Assembly (NCBI RefSeq): GCF_963576675.1
Contig: NC_088918.1
Location: 61,521,001 to 61,585,000 of the forward strand
Direction of reading: 5' to 3'
Origin: Euphorbia lathyris
Taxonomy: Eukaryota; Streptophyta; Magnoliopsida; Malpighiales; Euphorbiaceae
Length of the DNA stretch: 64,000 nucleotides
Under the pieces are notes generated by a model. That model was not told the origin of the DNA. It did no database searches and worked only from the letters and a program-made list of their open reading frames with translations. Below are positions 41,491 through 53,591 of the stretch, in pieces. A program made the position numbers and the translations under genes. The first letter of the stretch is position 1, and each line of letters starts with the position of its first letter.

Positions 41491-44400
41491 TTATTGCGAT
41501 GTCTCTGCGCTACTAGGGTTGTCGTACGCTGTGCGAAAACGAAGACCAGAACCCATATGTCTTGATATGGGACACACCCAGCAGAATATATTTGAACCCA
41601 ATACCTGCAACCAGTCAAACAGTAACCAACTTAAATACACAATTTACAACCACAGCACCAAGTACATGAATCATAAAAGTTAATGTCTAAATGCACTTAT
41701 GTTGGTGAGTAGGTAAACAAATCATGCCTAGGCAGACCACTTATCTAAAAGAAAAAGGGAACTCTAACTAAGAAAGGCCACAAAGTTCTCACTGTTGTCA
41801 GATTTTCAAACGTTCCAATATCATATGGATGCTTGTAGACATTCCCGCCTCTCTCTGCAAGCCACATAGCTCTCACTCCTTCATGGTACTGCAAAAATCA
41901 AACGAGCTCATCTTTATTAAGACCGAAAAGTTGACTAAAAAAGTAACAGAAAAATGGAGATGATAGATTAATTTCTAAGAACCTCAATAGTGGTTTTATT
42001 TTGCAAAATGAGGTAGATATGCCAACCCAAAAGAACTCCAAGTGCCATGCTTAAGGGGATCAATAACAGCCCAGCAATAACCTGACCAAAAAAGTAAATG
42101 CCAATAAGCATATCAATCCTAGAAGTATTGCTTGCAAAGAACATCAGAAAGATTTGGTTTTTGGTACATACATATATGCTTCTCATAGAGCTGTCAGCTT
42201 GCTGGTCATCCTTTTGAGAGTCAACGGTTAGACTACCACAAAGCAAGACCTGACAAATTGATTCGGGTGGAGAATAAAAATATTATCAGGACAAAACTTT
42301 ATGTTTATGGAAACTTCATTTCATAACTGGAGAAGTTACAAGAGGAAAGTGTCATGGTGAAAGGGTTTACAAAATCCAGGATAAAGGGCGGCCCGGTCGC
42401 ACTACGCGTCCCCGCTGAGCGAGGGTCCGGGGAGGGGTGTCACCACAAGGGTGTACTGGGGGCAAGCCTTCCCCTGCCAATTTATTTGGCAAGAGGCCGC
42501 TCCTAAGACTCGAACCCGGGTCACACGACAACAACGTTTACCGTTGCGCCAAGGCTCGCCCTCCTTACAAAATCCAGGATAAACAATAAAAAAAGTGATT
42601 GTGATTGGAATGATATAAAGAAAAAGGTTTTAACAAACTTTGAATAAAATGCAACTGCTGCTTCACATACTTGCCTATTTATACTAATAAAAGCAAACCT
42701 TAATCTTTGATAAAAAAGGAAAATTAATTACAAATGAAAGACATACTAACCCTTATCCTATTCCAAATAGTACTAGGCTCCTGCATCTATATCCCTAGGG
42801 CTGTCGATGGGTTGGTTCCGTTTAAACTTAAACTTTTTAAAATATCAGACTTGAACTATACCAATCTCAAGGATGTACCAAATTGAATGGATTGTCAGGT
42901 TGGCTTGATTGGTTTTCCTCTGTTTTTGGCTTTTATTTAGCCAAAAATTATGGGATCAGCAACATTGTTCCTAACAGGATTGCTCTCCATTATCAGATAA
43001 ACAATAAAGTTCACAACAACAGAAAACAGCAACTCAACTTTCCTAAATTAATCTGATTTTGGAAATGACTATTGATGCCTTCTTAAGATTATCACGTAAT
43101 AATTTTCCCCTTATGTAGTAGATGCAACAAATTGTATCTTCATGGCCTTAATTCTGAAATGCATTCTACATCATAATGCAATAGCTTAATTAACAACACT
43201 AAATATTCCACAAATTGCAGTTCCTCAACATTTATCAGTAGTAATGAAAACTACAACATCACTACTGTCCACTTTTCTCAACCAAACGTTCTTCCCCTTG
43301 TGGAGTAGATGCAAGAAACTGTATCTTCATGGCCTTACTTCCCAAATGCATTCTATATCATAATGCAATAGCTTAATCAACAACACTAAATATTCTACAA
43401 ATTGCATTTTCATCAACATTTATCAATAGAAAAGAAACCTACAAATATCACTACTTCCACTTTTCTCAAGCAAACGATTCTCCTAAATATACTTCCAGAA
43501 CAATCCTTTATGCCAAAACTAAGGAATTAGCTCCAATAGTGAATGGATGTTTTTTAATCATAAACATCTTCTTCCATTGTCTCTTTTGATGTGATATCCT
43601 TCCCCCATCAATGACAAGATCACAATACGACAATCTTCCTCTCTGATAGTTTCTGTCATTACTTTTTTTCATAAAACTAAGGAGTCTCCTTGCACTGGAT
43701 TAATATCAACTTCCTCAACAGGTTGTAGCTATCCCATCAACTTCTGCATAAGTTCACACTATAGTGTGGACAAGCAATAGAATATGCCCCCTCTCTCAAC
43801 AAGTAAAATATCAAATCAATAATTGCAGCTCCTTTGGTTGTGGACCTACTAGAACTATTTTTTCCATCATAAGACTTTACTCTTTCTTGGTTCAATATTG
43901 CTTGTTCTTCAACTTCTAAAAAAGTATACTCTATCAATCTTCCAAGATTTCTTTGTTTTTCAACTATCAAAATACTGATGAGCGTCCACAGTTTTGCACA
44001 GACAAATCTATCCCATCTTCTCTGTAATAATGACTCAAACCTGCCAGATATATTGGTTGCTTTCAGATAAGCCAACTCAAATTTGTGTTTATTAAACTCA
44101 GCAGTGTGCTCAACAGACATAATTTACTTCAAATAATGGAACTTCTTATATAATTCCCATTGTATAATCAGCTGCTGGAAAATCTGTAGCTTAGTTTTCA
44201 TGTGCTTCCAAGAGCTAATTTAGGCTCCTTCTACTGAAAATTGCTGTTGAAGCACTTCCATCATTTAAGAACAGTATTCCTCAATTTGAATTTTTATACA
44301 TAGCACCTTTGATTTTTCCTTTCTATCCTTTTTTTTTTTTTTTTGTCATGGGTTCCATTTTAAGTAATTTCCCAAACTGGCTTCAAGATCCAGGCAATAG

Positions 44401-47400
44401 TCCATAAGTAACTTAAATTACAGCTCCTCCCTGCCAACATGTGCCACTCAATTTGCCAAATCAGGAAAAGAAGTTCAAGTTCTCAACTTCTTTTCCAACT
44501 TCATGATCTACCTAGATTCTTGAAACCCATAAAATGGTATGGAACAGACTGTGACTGATAGAACATTAAATAATTATGATTCAACAGAATACTTTTCTGT
44601 ATAAAATACACTTGTTATTCTGACTACTTCCGGTCCATTTAAATTAAAGCCTAATCGTTGACCAGAAAGGAATCCTAACCCATAAATAAAAAACCTATGG
44701 ACGAGAAACACAAAACCAAATATATAAGAAACACTAACTTAAATAAAAATCGTATTTCAGAAAAGAATTAGGCTCCTGCGTCAAAAGACCAGATTCATAC
44801 GAAGTAAAGAATAACAATAAGCCACATAGTCAAGCACAGGAATTGATCAGCAATGAACATTATATTTTGGGACTGAAGTCTCTCAAAACATGTTTGAAGT
44901 GGATAAAATGACATACCAGGGAGTAGATGCATGAGATGACAGCATACACGACGAACACAAAGAACACCTTGTAGTTTGCATGGCCTACACAATTGTTTAT
45001 CCAAATGCAGTGGTGATCCTTCCAATTAACAAGAAAAGCACTTTAACAATCTAACCATAATATATGAGATGAGGCAACTAAGAAAATAGAGTATAGATCA
45101 TGCATACCATTCTCAATACACATCTTCTGCAAACACGGCAATGGTGTGCACGAGGAGGTTTGAAGAGCGAACACTTCTGGCAATACCTCAATTCTCCTCC
45201 CTGCAAAAATTCCAAACAAGTGTCATGAAAAGGTAACAACACACAAGCCTCTACATTGTAGACAAAATTGCGTACTTTCAGCAAAATTTGCAATTTAAGG
45301 CCGTGAACATATAAAAAAATTTAATCTTACAAATCATCTGACTGCATTAAAAAAAAAAAAAAATCATGAAGTCTAATCTTCTTTTCTATTTTATAAGTAT
45401 TCCCAGGACTATCTAACATAAACCAAGCAGCATGACTATCAACAGTGAGTTATTAGGAACTAATTTAAAATCACTAGTCTATTTGCTATCAAATGATCTT
45501 ACTGATTTTAGACAAGCAATAGCAGCTGATACAAAACATTCCCTCAATTCTTGTTGATGCAATTACTTTTTATTGAATTTAGTTGCAGTCTGCAAGGATT
45601 TGGCACATGCAGCTTGCTCAATGGACCCATAAAATTGCATTACTATGTCTTTATGCCTATTAAACATTGACCACGAACATTTAGAAAATAAATTACAGTG
45701 AAAATGCAAATGCAAATATAATTTAAAATATACTTGTATCAGAAACAGAACCTAAGATATAGCACAAATCATAACATATTTGAAGAGTCATTCAAAAAGA
45801 ATCACGTAGTAAGAAAGCTAACATCTAATCAACCACAGCTTAAAACTAAATTTGCATAAGATTACATATGCAAAAGCTGAACTCGTGATTCTAATCTTCC
45901 ATCAATTCAGCTGATGCATGCAATTAAATCCATAGATAGCAGATTAATGCGTATCTCCAAAAGGAATTACGATTTTCTATGCACAAAGAAAGAAAACACG
46001 TCTTGCAAATTCACAAGAGAATATGAGTCAGGCTATAGTTTCCAAGCATAACTGGAGAGCTCAGTTTAGTTTTCTAGACTATCATTCACTATATTTCTTG
46101 CCTCAGTTACACATGCATTCACTGAAGATTAGAATCCAAAGTACTACTTAATGTAAGAATGTATGACTGACTGGACATTTAAATGCACAAATTTTCAGCT
46201 TATTTTTCGAAACAAGAATCTTTAGACACTTGATTAAAGCGCATTATGATATGATTTTAGTTTCAATTTAAAAGACATGCAGTTTTAGTATTCTTTATAT
46301 TTATTTACATGGCGATCCAAGAGCATCTATTTCCAAGCCACAAAAATCAAAATCGTACAGAAGAAGACGACAATGTTTGAGTACCAAGAACTGAATGAAT
46401 TTTCTAATTTGTTGACCTATTTCGTCAAGCAAAATGCAGTACATTGCAATGTCAACCTATACTTCCATTGATTGTTGTTCATTCATGCATCTAAGATACC
46501 GATCTGACACAAAGAACAAATTTCAAGACCGGCAATTGGGTGTCAAAAAACAAATAACAGAGGGAATAATTGATGGTGAAATTATAACACCACCATCTTG
46601 GATGTGAAGGGAACAAATGGAAACCCTTAACATGTGCAAGCTTCTTATTAGTGTAGTCTAATAAAAAAGATCAATAGATCCAGGATACATTTAAGTTCGT
46701 TTTTGAATTCTTTCACAAACTTCCTTTCCTATTTTAGATAAACCATATTGCCGTTTTGAGAATATAAGAATGCAAAGATTCTATACGAACCATTCAGAAT
46801 CTTGAATACAGACAACCACAAAATTTAAGCAACCATATGCCGTTCTATTAATCACTCATTCAAGATTATAATCATATCAAATTCTCCAGAAGCAACCTGA
46901 TATTAAAAGCTTGTTACTGATCAAAATAACAAAAATAAAATAACAGACCATAACATTTCCTATGGAAAAATCAGCTAATATGACATGAAATTAAAAATTC
47001 TACCAAGAATTCCAAGGAATGAAGATCAAATGCACAATGGGGGCGTTATATATGATTTCAACAGGACAACAGGCATTCATCAAACCAAGAATCTTCACCC
47101 AAGCGTATAAATAAATGTGCATAAAGATTACACAGTACTTTGCGTTTAATCTCATGGATAGGGTTATCGGCGTCCTCGACATCGGGCATGTAGGTGGAGG
47201 GGACCTGACCCGGATCGGAGAAGATGGCCAAAGCGTAATTAAATATACACATGAGAGCAACAGCGGTGAAAACAATAGCATTCATGATTCCCGGAGAAGA
47301 CATAAGACCGAACCAACCGTCTATGAAAACAAAGAGCGTGGTGAAGTAAATGTAGATGATGGCGAAAACGACGACGACTACAGGTACAGAAAGGCCAGGA

Positions 47401-47411
47401 ACTCGTCTCAT
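41491..47411 (-). CDS. PAT16: DHHC-type protein S-acyltransferase, close to Arabidopsis PAT16
   Basis: Transfers palmitoyl groups to cysteines of target proteins at a membrane. Seven exons with GT/AG borders: 47411-47139, 45200-45108, 45018-44917, 42249-42172, 42081-41983, 41888-41793, 41604-41491; all introns are phase 0 and the product is 284 aa, the family length. N-terminal membrane segments (residues 8-30, 43-63) lead to DPGQVP. The Cys-rich domain has RYCQKCSLFKPPRAHHC and CRRCVLRM, then the catalytic DHHC, which begins exon 3. C-terminal segments include LLLIPLSMALGVLLGWHIYLI and the TTIE motif. No defect was seen. Intron 1 (1.9 kb) and intron 3 (2.7 kb) are long. PAT15 is the alternative orthologue. 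Confidence 0.93.
42367..42583 (-). mobile_element. Au SINE in intron 3 of the S-acyltransferase gene
   Basis: The SINE body is 42386-42564 (179 bp) on the minus strand. It has the tRNA-like A box in GCCTTGGCGCAACGGTAAA, the B box GGGTTCGAGTC, the GCGGCCTCTTGCC block, and the Au-type 3' part CTTCCCC/GGACCC...GGGCCGCCC. A perfect 19-bp target duplication, TTACAAAATCCAGGATAAA, flanks it at 42367-42385 and 42565-42583. It has the same orientation as the host gene. Confidence 0.95.
43103..43480. repeat. Two-copy tandem duplication in intron 3
   Basis: A unit of about 187 bp starting TTCCCCTTATGTAGTAGATG near 43104 is repeated from about 43291 (TTCCCCTTGTGGAGTAGATG). Both contain TGTATCTTCATGGCCTTA and ACAACACTAAATATTC. 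The copies differ at roughly one base in ten. Confidence 0.85.
43737..44120 (-). other. Unassigned 127-codon frame within intron 3
   Basis: Starts MSVEHTAEFNKHKFELAYLK and is mixed in composition, including FESLLQRRWDRFVCAKLW. No family was recognised, and it lies inside an intron on the gene strand. It may be a decayed transposon piece or chance. Confidence 0.25.
45201..47138 (-). other. Intron 1 of the S-acyltransferase gene
   Basis: GTACTG donor after HEIKRK and TTTGCAG acceptor before GGELRY. AT-rich, with no gene or repeat recognised inside. Confidence 0.75.
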
Positions 47412-48817
47412 TGTGAAAGGTCAGAAAGAGAGAAGGAGAAATAGAGCTCAGCGGAGGCACCGGCGTAATTACGACGGCGTCTCCGGTGTGCAGATTACCT
47501 TTCAATTGAGCTTTGATTTTGAATCCGTTTTCAAGAAATAATAAGGAGGTGTAGGTTGTTAACAGGCTTGTTCATCTAGATGCTGCCGTTAGTTTCCCTT
47601 TTACTGAAATACCCTTTCGCTATTCTAATTTTACTATGTTCCCTCCATTTCACCAACGACAGGTTTATGGAGTAAATTAAATTAAATTAAATATGGTTCT
47701 TTAATAATTATTAGAAATGATTCATCAAAAAAAAAAAAAATATTAGAAATACTTTCAAAACAAATTTTATTAGAAACAGAACAAAAAAACCATAATTAAT
47801 GAAGTGTCAATATATCAGAGGAATAATTCAGCTGTAAATCGAATAAAGTAAAAAATATAACTTTTAAAATTTTAAAAGTTCATAATATTTTACTTAAAAA
47901 ATTGCTTAATATTTATTTATTTAATCATCTTATTATTATTTTTAAATAATAAATAATCAATTTTTAATTTTTTTTCTAAATTCTAAATACATACATGTTC
48001 AATGATTAAAAAAATCCAATAAAAAATAAAATATCCATAAATATAATTTTATATTTCTAATTTTAAGTAATACCATTTTTTTTATCAGGATCATGTTTAA
48101 GTAATACCATTTGAATTAAGGGGAAATACGAAAAACGAAAACCAAGATTCGTTTATCCAGTATCAAACGAGAGCTACACGCAAATAGAATTCCTTTCAGA
48201 AGTATCAATAACGTCACATGAATCGTAAATGCATGAATATGATGGACCAAAAAATCTGTGGTTTCTAATGGATGATGTGTCAGGTTTACTAGGATTGATC
48301 TATCATTTTTACCAGTTGTACACTTTAGTGTGAGATCATCTATAAAGTGGTGAAGTTTTATATGAAAAAATGAATATTGTATACCAAAGTATGAAACATG
48401 ATAAATATTATACACCTTCTATATAATTGACCGGTCATTTTTTAAAATTTTAAATAGAATATTAAATGATCTAAAACTATAAAATGTTATTTTTAAGGAT
48501 ATTAATGTTATTTTGTTAGACACTTTTTTGTTGATGTTATTTTGTTGGTATCTTTTTAGTTTTTTTAAGGACATTAATGTTAAAAATATTAAAATATATG
48601 TATTTTGCTATCTTAAATCTTTTATAATATTATTATGGGTCAAATACATGAATATCATAATTAAGACAAAATTATAACTAAGTCATATCACCAAACTTAA
48701 TTCTTAATATGTAATTATTCTTCATATTATGATTTTACATCATACTTTAAAAATTCTAGACTCCAATTCATAAATCATAAACCCTAGAAAATATATTCTA
48801 GATTTCTAATTATTCTT
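47412..48817. other. Upstream region of the S-acyltransferase gene
   Basis: The stretch 47412-47560 probably holds the 5' UTR and core promoter; no certain TATA box. From 47580 leftover AT-rich DNA shows no gene. 47800-48080 and 48420-48760 are nearly pure A/T. Confidence 0.45.
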
Positions 48818-48868
48818 CAATGTCCTTCTTGTCCGCCTAGCGGTTTCCTTACAGTATAATGTAGTCAC

Positions 48869-50705
48869 GTGGAGAGAGGATTCCGACTTCCTCTTCCAAA
48901 GATGATGGCGGACATCCTCTCCTACTTTGACATCACAGTCAGCCAGCTACACCCCAACTGCTGGTTGGACATCGCTTTAGACTGCTACCTCGCCTCAAAT
49001 TTAGGAGTAGTATATACGGGGCGTGTCTTTAGAGCCTTTCACAAACCATCAAAACGGAAGTCCGAATCCTACCTTACGTTCGCCAAATTCGGAGTATATT
49101 CGCCCTTTAGTGACAAAATGTCCAATGTCCATTGCTGGGATGAGAGATTCTTCTACGTGAAGATAAAAGATGGCGAACCTCTGGGTTTTCCTTCGTTTTG
49201 GAATCCCAGGCCGTTACATATGGCGGGCGATATGCGAATTTTAACAGATAGTGATGAGAAGGTGGCGAAGCTCATGAAGCAAATCAAGGCGGATGCATGG
49301 ACATATGCGGATGCCTTAGCTTTCATGATGAGTGATATTCCATTGATTCGCCGGGAAGGGGATCAATTCATTTACTCAAAGATTACGCAATTTGACCAAG
49401 GTACTTTTCGTTTCTTCGTGAACTTTGATTACTTTAATGTTTTCTTTGGCAGGGGTTTATCTAAGGCCAATCATGCTCTTGCAGAGAAGCGTAGGAAGTT
49501 TCTGGAGGCTGAAGCACGCAAGAAAGATCAAGCGGCGAATTCTCAAGCGGATACTGGAAAACGTCCTGCAGAAACGGTGGTTGAGCCGCCCCTAAAGAGG
49601 AGGAAGCCTAACACCACTGGAGGTCTTAAGCTTATGGCGGATGCCCTGAGGTCCGCCAAGCCTGCTGGGGAGATTGCACAGGTAGGTTACCTTTGATCTT
49701 TATTTGTTCATCAAGTTTTGGGCTTGAGTTCTGATCTTTGAACGTTTGTGTAGACGGCGAAGCCCGATATTGGTGGATACTGGTCCGCCAAATTTGGAGC
49801 CCAAGGATCTTTCGAGAATGAATCCATCCTAAACGATTTGGATGAGGCCTTGGGTCAGGTGGGCGAAGTGCAGAGGAACCATAACCAGATTCCTGGTTCC
49901 ATTCATGCGCAAAAGGGGAAAACGGAGCTCCTCATGGTGAGTTCCTTTGGCAAGGATTTCGTTTTGCAGAAAATACTGGTCCTCCATTCCCTTTTGCTTT
50001 TTGACTGAATTGTTGAGCTTTTGACAGTTGTATTCTCGCATACGTACCATGGAAACAGAGCTCCTTCAAAATGTGGCGGATAAGGCAACCATCGAGAAGT
50101 TAGAGAAAGAGGTAGCGGAAGCCAATGCGAATATCGCTTCTGTTAATGCAAACCTCGCTTCCGCTAATGCAAACCTTGCTTCCGCCACAGCCGACTTGGT
50201 TCTTAGGGACGCAGAAATTGAGAAGTTAAAAGCAAAGATCGTGTCTGATGCCAAAAATCACGAGGACGCCCTTGGAGAAGCGGAATATATGGCGGGTGAG
50301 CAAGCCTTTTATTACGGTGAAATGCTCATGGCGTACTTCTCATTGGCGCATCTTGAGACTAATTTCACAGATCCGTAATTCGCCATCCCCGAACCAGAGG
50401 ATGTGGCGAATTTCAACAAAATGTCAGATGTTAAGGAGTACCTCCGTGATTATGTTCGGAGATGGATGAAGGGGCTTATGGAGGAAACCAAGCCGTCCAC
50501 TACTGTCACGTTAGATGAGCTTGAGGAGGTGCCCTCTAAGGCGGATGAAGGTCCGATTCTTGACAAGACTCTTCCCCTTGGTCCCACATCCTCTGTGGAT
50601 AAGGAGGTATCTCCGGCTGGCGTATCTGTGGATGTGGAGAAGGAAGATCCCCAAGCAAGCGCCGTGAACAAGGAAAGCGCAAAGGAGGATGCTCCCATTG
50701 TTACT
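48869..50705 (+). pseudogene. Antisense extra gene of the second Tat element, main body
   Basis: Exons 48869-49681, 49754-49936 and 50028-50705 have GT/AG borders and compatible phases. Exon 1 carries a domain of the Transposase_28 type (putative gypsy transposon protein): FRLPLPKMMADILSYFDITVSQLHP then NCWLDIALDCYLASNLGV in sequence. A basic RKKDQAANSQAD...PPLKRRKPN segment follows. Exon 3 encodes a coiled coil with near-repeats NANLASANANLASATADL and an acidic tail. A TAA at 50376-50378 interrupts exon 3, and the frame stays open after it to 50705. The true start is in the separated piece at 52696. Confidence 0.75.
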
Positions 50706-51376
50706 TAGTTTGTTTTTATTTGTGACATTGTAAAAACGCTTTTAAGTACAATTTGTTTTAATCCTTTATGGAAGCTATGTTATTTTACCTTTACGTTTGC
50801 GTAAGGAAATATATATAGGCATCTAGGATTTGGAGTAGGTGGCCAGCCATACTCCATTGTATGAACCTTTGTGAAGGTTAGAAGCTGTTCTATTCCTTCT
50901 AGAGGAAGTAAAGCTGCCCAGGGGATCAATTTGCTACCTATCTTTGAGGTGAAGTGATCCGCCCGTATGACTTGTGAATCCTTCTCTGGGAAGGATAAGA
51001 GAGTGTAAAGACCTTGCGTCCAAGGATCGTTTTAACTCTATTGGAGATTGGGATCCGCTTAGAGACGGATCCGCCCATAAGATTGATGTTCTTATGTCTT
51101 TAAGGCGAAAAGAAAGTAGCTATAAGATAACGATACGTTGTAAATGTGGAGAGCGCTGGATGCCCCCCTTCTTTTTAAGACTGGAATATTGATATTGCTG
51201 CAATAAACTTTAAAAAGAACATAGATAATAGAACAAATGATGTTTATTAATGGGAGAGATGCTTTATTACAGCAAGTAGGTCTTATAGGTGAGCCTCGTT
51301 AAAACCTTTAATAAGAAAAACCACATGGGAAAAAGCTTATTAAAGGAAAAAGAGTACTCAAGACCGTGTGTACACT
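50706..51376. other. Spacer between the extra gene and integrase ends
   Basis: Convergent 3' regions, with repeated GGATCCGCC-type words (50955-51080). No product recognised. Confidence 0.5.
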
Positions 51377-52150
51377 TTATTTTCTGACAAAATATTTGCG
51401 GAGATTTTGGAGGTTCCATGTGCGTGGCAATGTGTTTCCCTCCATGTCTTGGATTTTAAATGTGGCGAATCCAATTTTGTCCACTATCTGATATGGACCC
51501 GTCCAGTTGAGCCCAATCTTGTCCACATAGGATTGGTCCCTGCGATCTTCTATCTGATCTAGATGCTTCCTTAGCCGTTTACCGTTGTCCTCTTCACAAT
51601 AAAAGGCCACTCTATCACTGGGGACCTGTATTTCGACTGGGATCACGGTTTCGACACCATGAGATAGGGCGAATGGTGTTTCCCCTGTGGCCGTCCTTAG
51701 GGTGGTGCGATAAGCCCATAGAACGCTTGTCAGCTGGTCCGCCCACTTCTTATCATGCTCTCCCAATCTCTTCTTTATCCCCTTTACGATCGTCCGATTG
51801 GTAACTTCAGTCATCCCGTTGGACTGGGGATAATAAACGGAGGCGAATCTGTTCAGGATGCCCAACCCTTCACAGAAAGCTTTGAATTCGCCACAGTTGA
51901 ACTGTGTTCCGTTATCGGTGATGATGGTATGTGGAACACCGTATCTGCCCACGATGTTGTCTTTGACGAATTCCACCATTCGTTCTGCAGTAATGGAGGA
52001 AACAGCTTCGGCTTCTACCCATTTGGTGAAATGGTCCACCGCCACTACCACGTACCTCCTCTGTCGGCGAGTCGGAGGAAATGGGCCAACAATGTCTATT
52101 CCCCAGAGGGCAAATGGACGTCCTTCTATGATGGGCCTCTGGATATGTTT
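51377..52150 (-). pseudogene. Ty3/gypsy integrase, 3' half of pol, second Tat element
   Basis: Reads FALWGIDIVGPFPPTRR, VVVAVDHFTKWVEAEAV, TIITDNGTQFN and VYYPQSNGMTEVTNRT, the catalytic Asp, Asp, Glu region of gypsy integrase (the usual Ala-Glu is Thr-Glu here), then the C-terminal domain ending NLRKYFVRK and a stop at 51377. The zinc finger, RNase H and RT are absent. It is fused in frame at its N-terminus to the extra gene. Confidence 0.88.
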
Positions 52151-52696
52151 GTGTAGCTGGCTGACTGTGATGTCAAAGTAGGAGAGGATGTCCGCCATCA
52201 TCTTTGGAAGAGGAAGTCGGAATCCTCTCTCCACGTGACTATAGTATACTGTAAGGAAACTGCTAGGCGGACAGGAAGGACGTTGATGAGATGCGGCAAG
52301 ATGGGTCTTATAGTTCTTGATCCAGGGAAAGCGATTCGCCAGATCCACTAGATCTGCGGCGCTCATACGAGACGGAGTAGACTCCGCTCGAGGATTCTTT
52401 TTCTTAGGAGGAATTGAAGAAGAGGCCATTGTCCCCGGAAACCACCTAGATGCACCGTCCGGAGCGGCGCCAGAGACAGAAGTAAAAGGAGTCGGGTTCC
52501 TAGTGGAACGAGTTTGGTAATGATTACGCACCGAGTTACTAAACCCAGCTAAATCAGAGTTAATCGTGCCCTTGGAAGAAGAAGAGTTCTCCGATGACGA
52601 AGTGGTCCAACTAAAATCAACTTCTATTTCAGGAGAAGGGGTTGAATTAAAAAGTTCTGAAGTTGATCTAGAAGAGGAAGACGAACTTCTAAACAT
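52151..52696 (-). pseudogene. N-terminal part of the Transposase_28-type gene, fused to integrase
   Basis: Starts MFRSSSSSSRSTSELF, a Ser-rich disordered leader, then MSAADLVDLANRFPWIK and VERGFRLPLPKMMADIL. The last part (52283-52151) is the inverse of 48818-48957. At VSQLH the frame passes without a stop into KHIQRPII of integrase, giving a 439-codon chimera (52696-51377). Confidence 0.85.
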
Positions 52697-52977
52697 CCAG
52701 AGAAAAGTTAAGCAAAAGAAAATGAACTTACATGAGAAACCGGAAGCTTGGTGCGAAACTCTAAAAAATTCCTAGAAAAAACTTCGAGCAATGGAGTAAA
52801 AATGAAGAAGTGAAGAAGAAAGGGAAAGCGAAAGAAGAAGAATAAAGTTTTCTCCTTCCTGGGACAGTGCGTCCACTACACGTGTCATTCATCCATTGGC
52901 ATTGAACAGTGTGCTCATTAATGCAGGTGTTTATGACGGCGCGATGGAGCTCAAAAGCCCTAAAGGACTTTAAGGGC

Positions 52978-52993
52978 ATTTTGGGGGGGCTTC
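52978..52993 (+). other. Polypurine tract of the second Tat element
   Basis: TTTTGGGGGGGCTTC directly precedes the TGATAACA start of the LTR. Confidence 0.8.
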
Positions 52994-53477
52994 TGATAAC
53001 ATCGTGATATTAACCCGAGGACTAAAAGGGATATTCACCTCAGGAACGCCGCGTAGTGATCCCCAAAGGGGAGCTGGCAGGCGGATCTCCACGGATCTGC
53101 TCTGAGAGATCCGCTGGCGGACCTATGAGGAGAATCTCTTCATTCACCTGATTTGCCACTATAACGGCTGGCCGCCGACTCGGCCATAAAGATCATTAAT
53201 GAGTAATCAATTAGCTAACTGCCAGGTTAGAGATAACTCGTAACCGCCATTAATGGAGCATTAATGGAGACCTTCTAGTTACCTGAAGGTTACGACTTCA
53301 CATCTATATATAGCCTGATTCCCTAGGTTATCAAGGTACACATTCTCACAACCTTTGTCAATTCAGTTTGTTTCCTTGAATCATCTTACTGATTTTGGCA
53401 TCGGAGCTTCCCCCCGTCGAACCCAACGACGCCCCCACAGGGACGGACGTTGATCAGAATTTCGCTACCTGTTATCA
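52994..53477 (+). repeat. 3' LTR of the second Tat element
   Basis: 484 bp with perfect 8-bp inverted ends, TGATAACA and TGTTATCA. A TATATATAG at 53304-53313 is a good TATA candidate, followed by CCTGATTCCC. No second LTR is present in the window. Confidence 0.85.
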
Positions 53478-53591
53478 TAGGTTAAGTATCTATTTAATTT
53501 GGTTACAATGTAGGTATCCTCTCAATTGCTGCTAAATTAGATTTCCTTTTTCAGACGTATGCAGGTCAAAATTCAATCACATTCCCAATTT

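Larger units (their letters stand above)
48818..53477 (+). mobile_element. Second Tat-type Ty3/gypsy element, truncated and internally inverted
   Basis: The right end is a normal plus-oriented polypurine tract and LTR (52994-53477). Upstream of it lies the 5' part of the antisense extra gene (52696-52151, minus), as expected for a Tat element. From there to 48818 the order is reversed: integrase is on the minus strand (52150-51377) and the rest of the extra gene on the plus strand (48869-50705). About 140 bp at 48818-48957 are repeated inverted at 52143-52283, at the two edges of the reversed block. The left edge drops into unrelated AT-rich DNA, so everything upstream (5' LTR, gag, RT) is missing. 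Confidence 0.82.

Noticed and set aside
41218..41683. Plus-strand frames over the end of the S-acyltransferase gene
   Set aside because: They are antisense to a well-supported last exon.
42361..42560. A tRNA gene suggested by A and B boxes in the S-acyltransferase intron
   Set aside because: The flanking 19-bp duplication and the Au-type tail show a SINE; no cloverleaf acceptor stem is formed.
47000..47505. Alternative minus- and plus-strand frames around the first S-acyltransferase exon
   Set aside because: Other frames of the true exon, or read-through into intron 1.
49829..50254. Minus-strand frames across the second Tat extra gene
   Set aside because: They are shadows of the repeated Asn-Ala coiled-coil codons in the spliced plus-strand gene.
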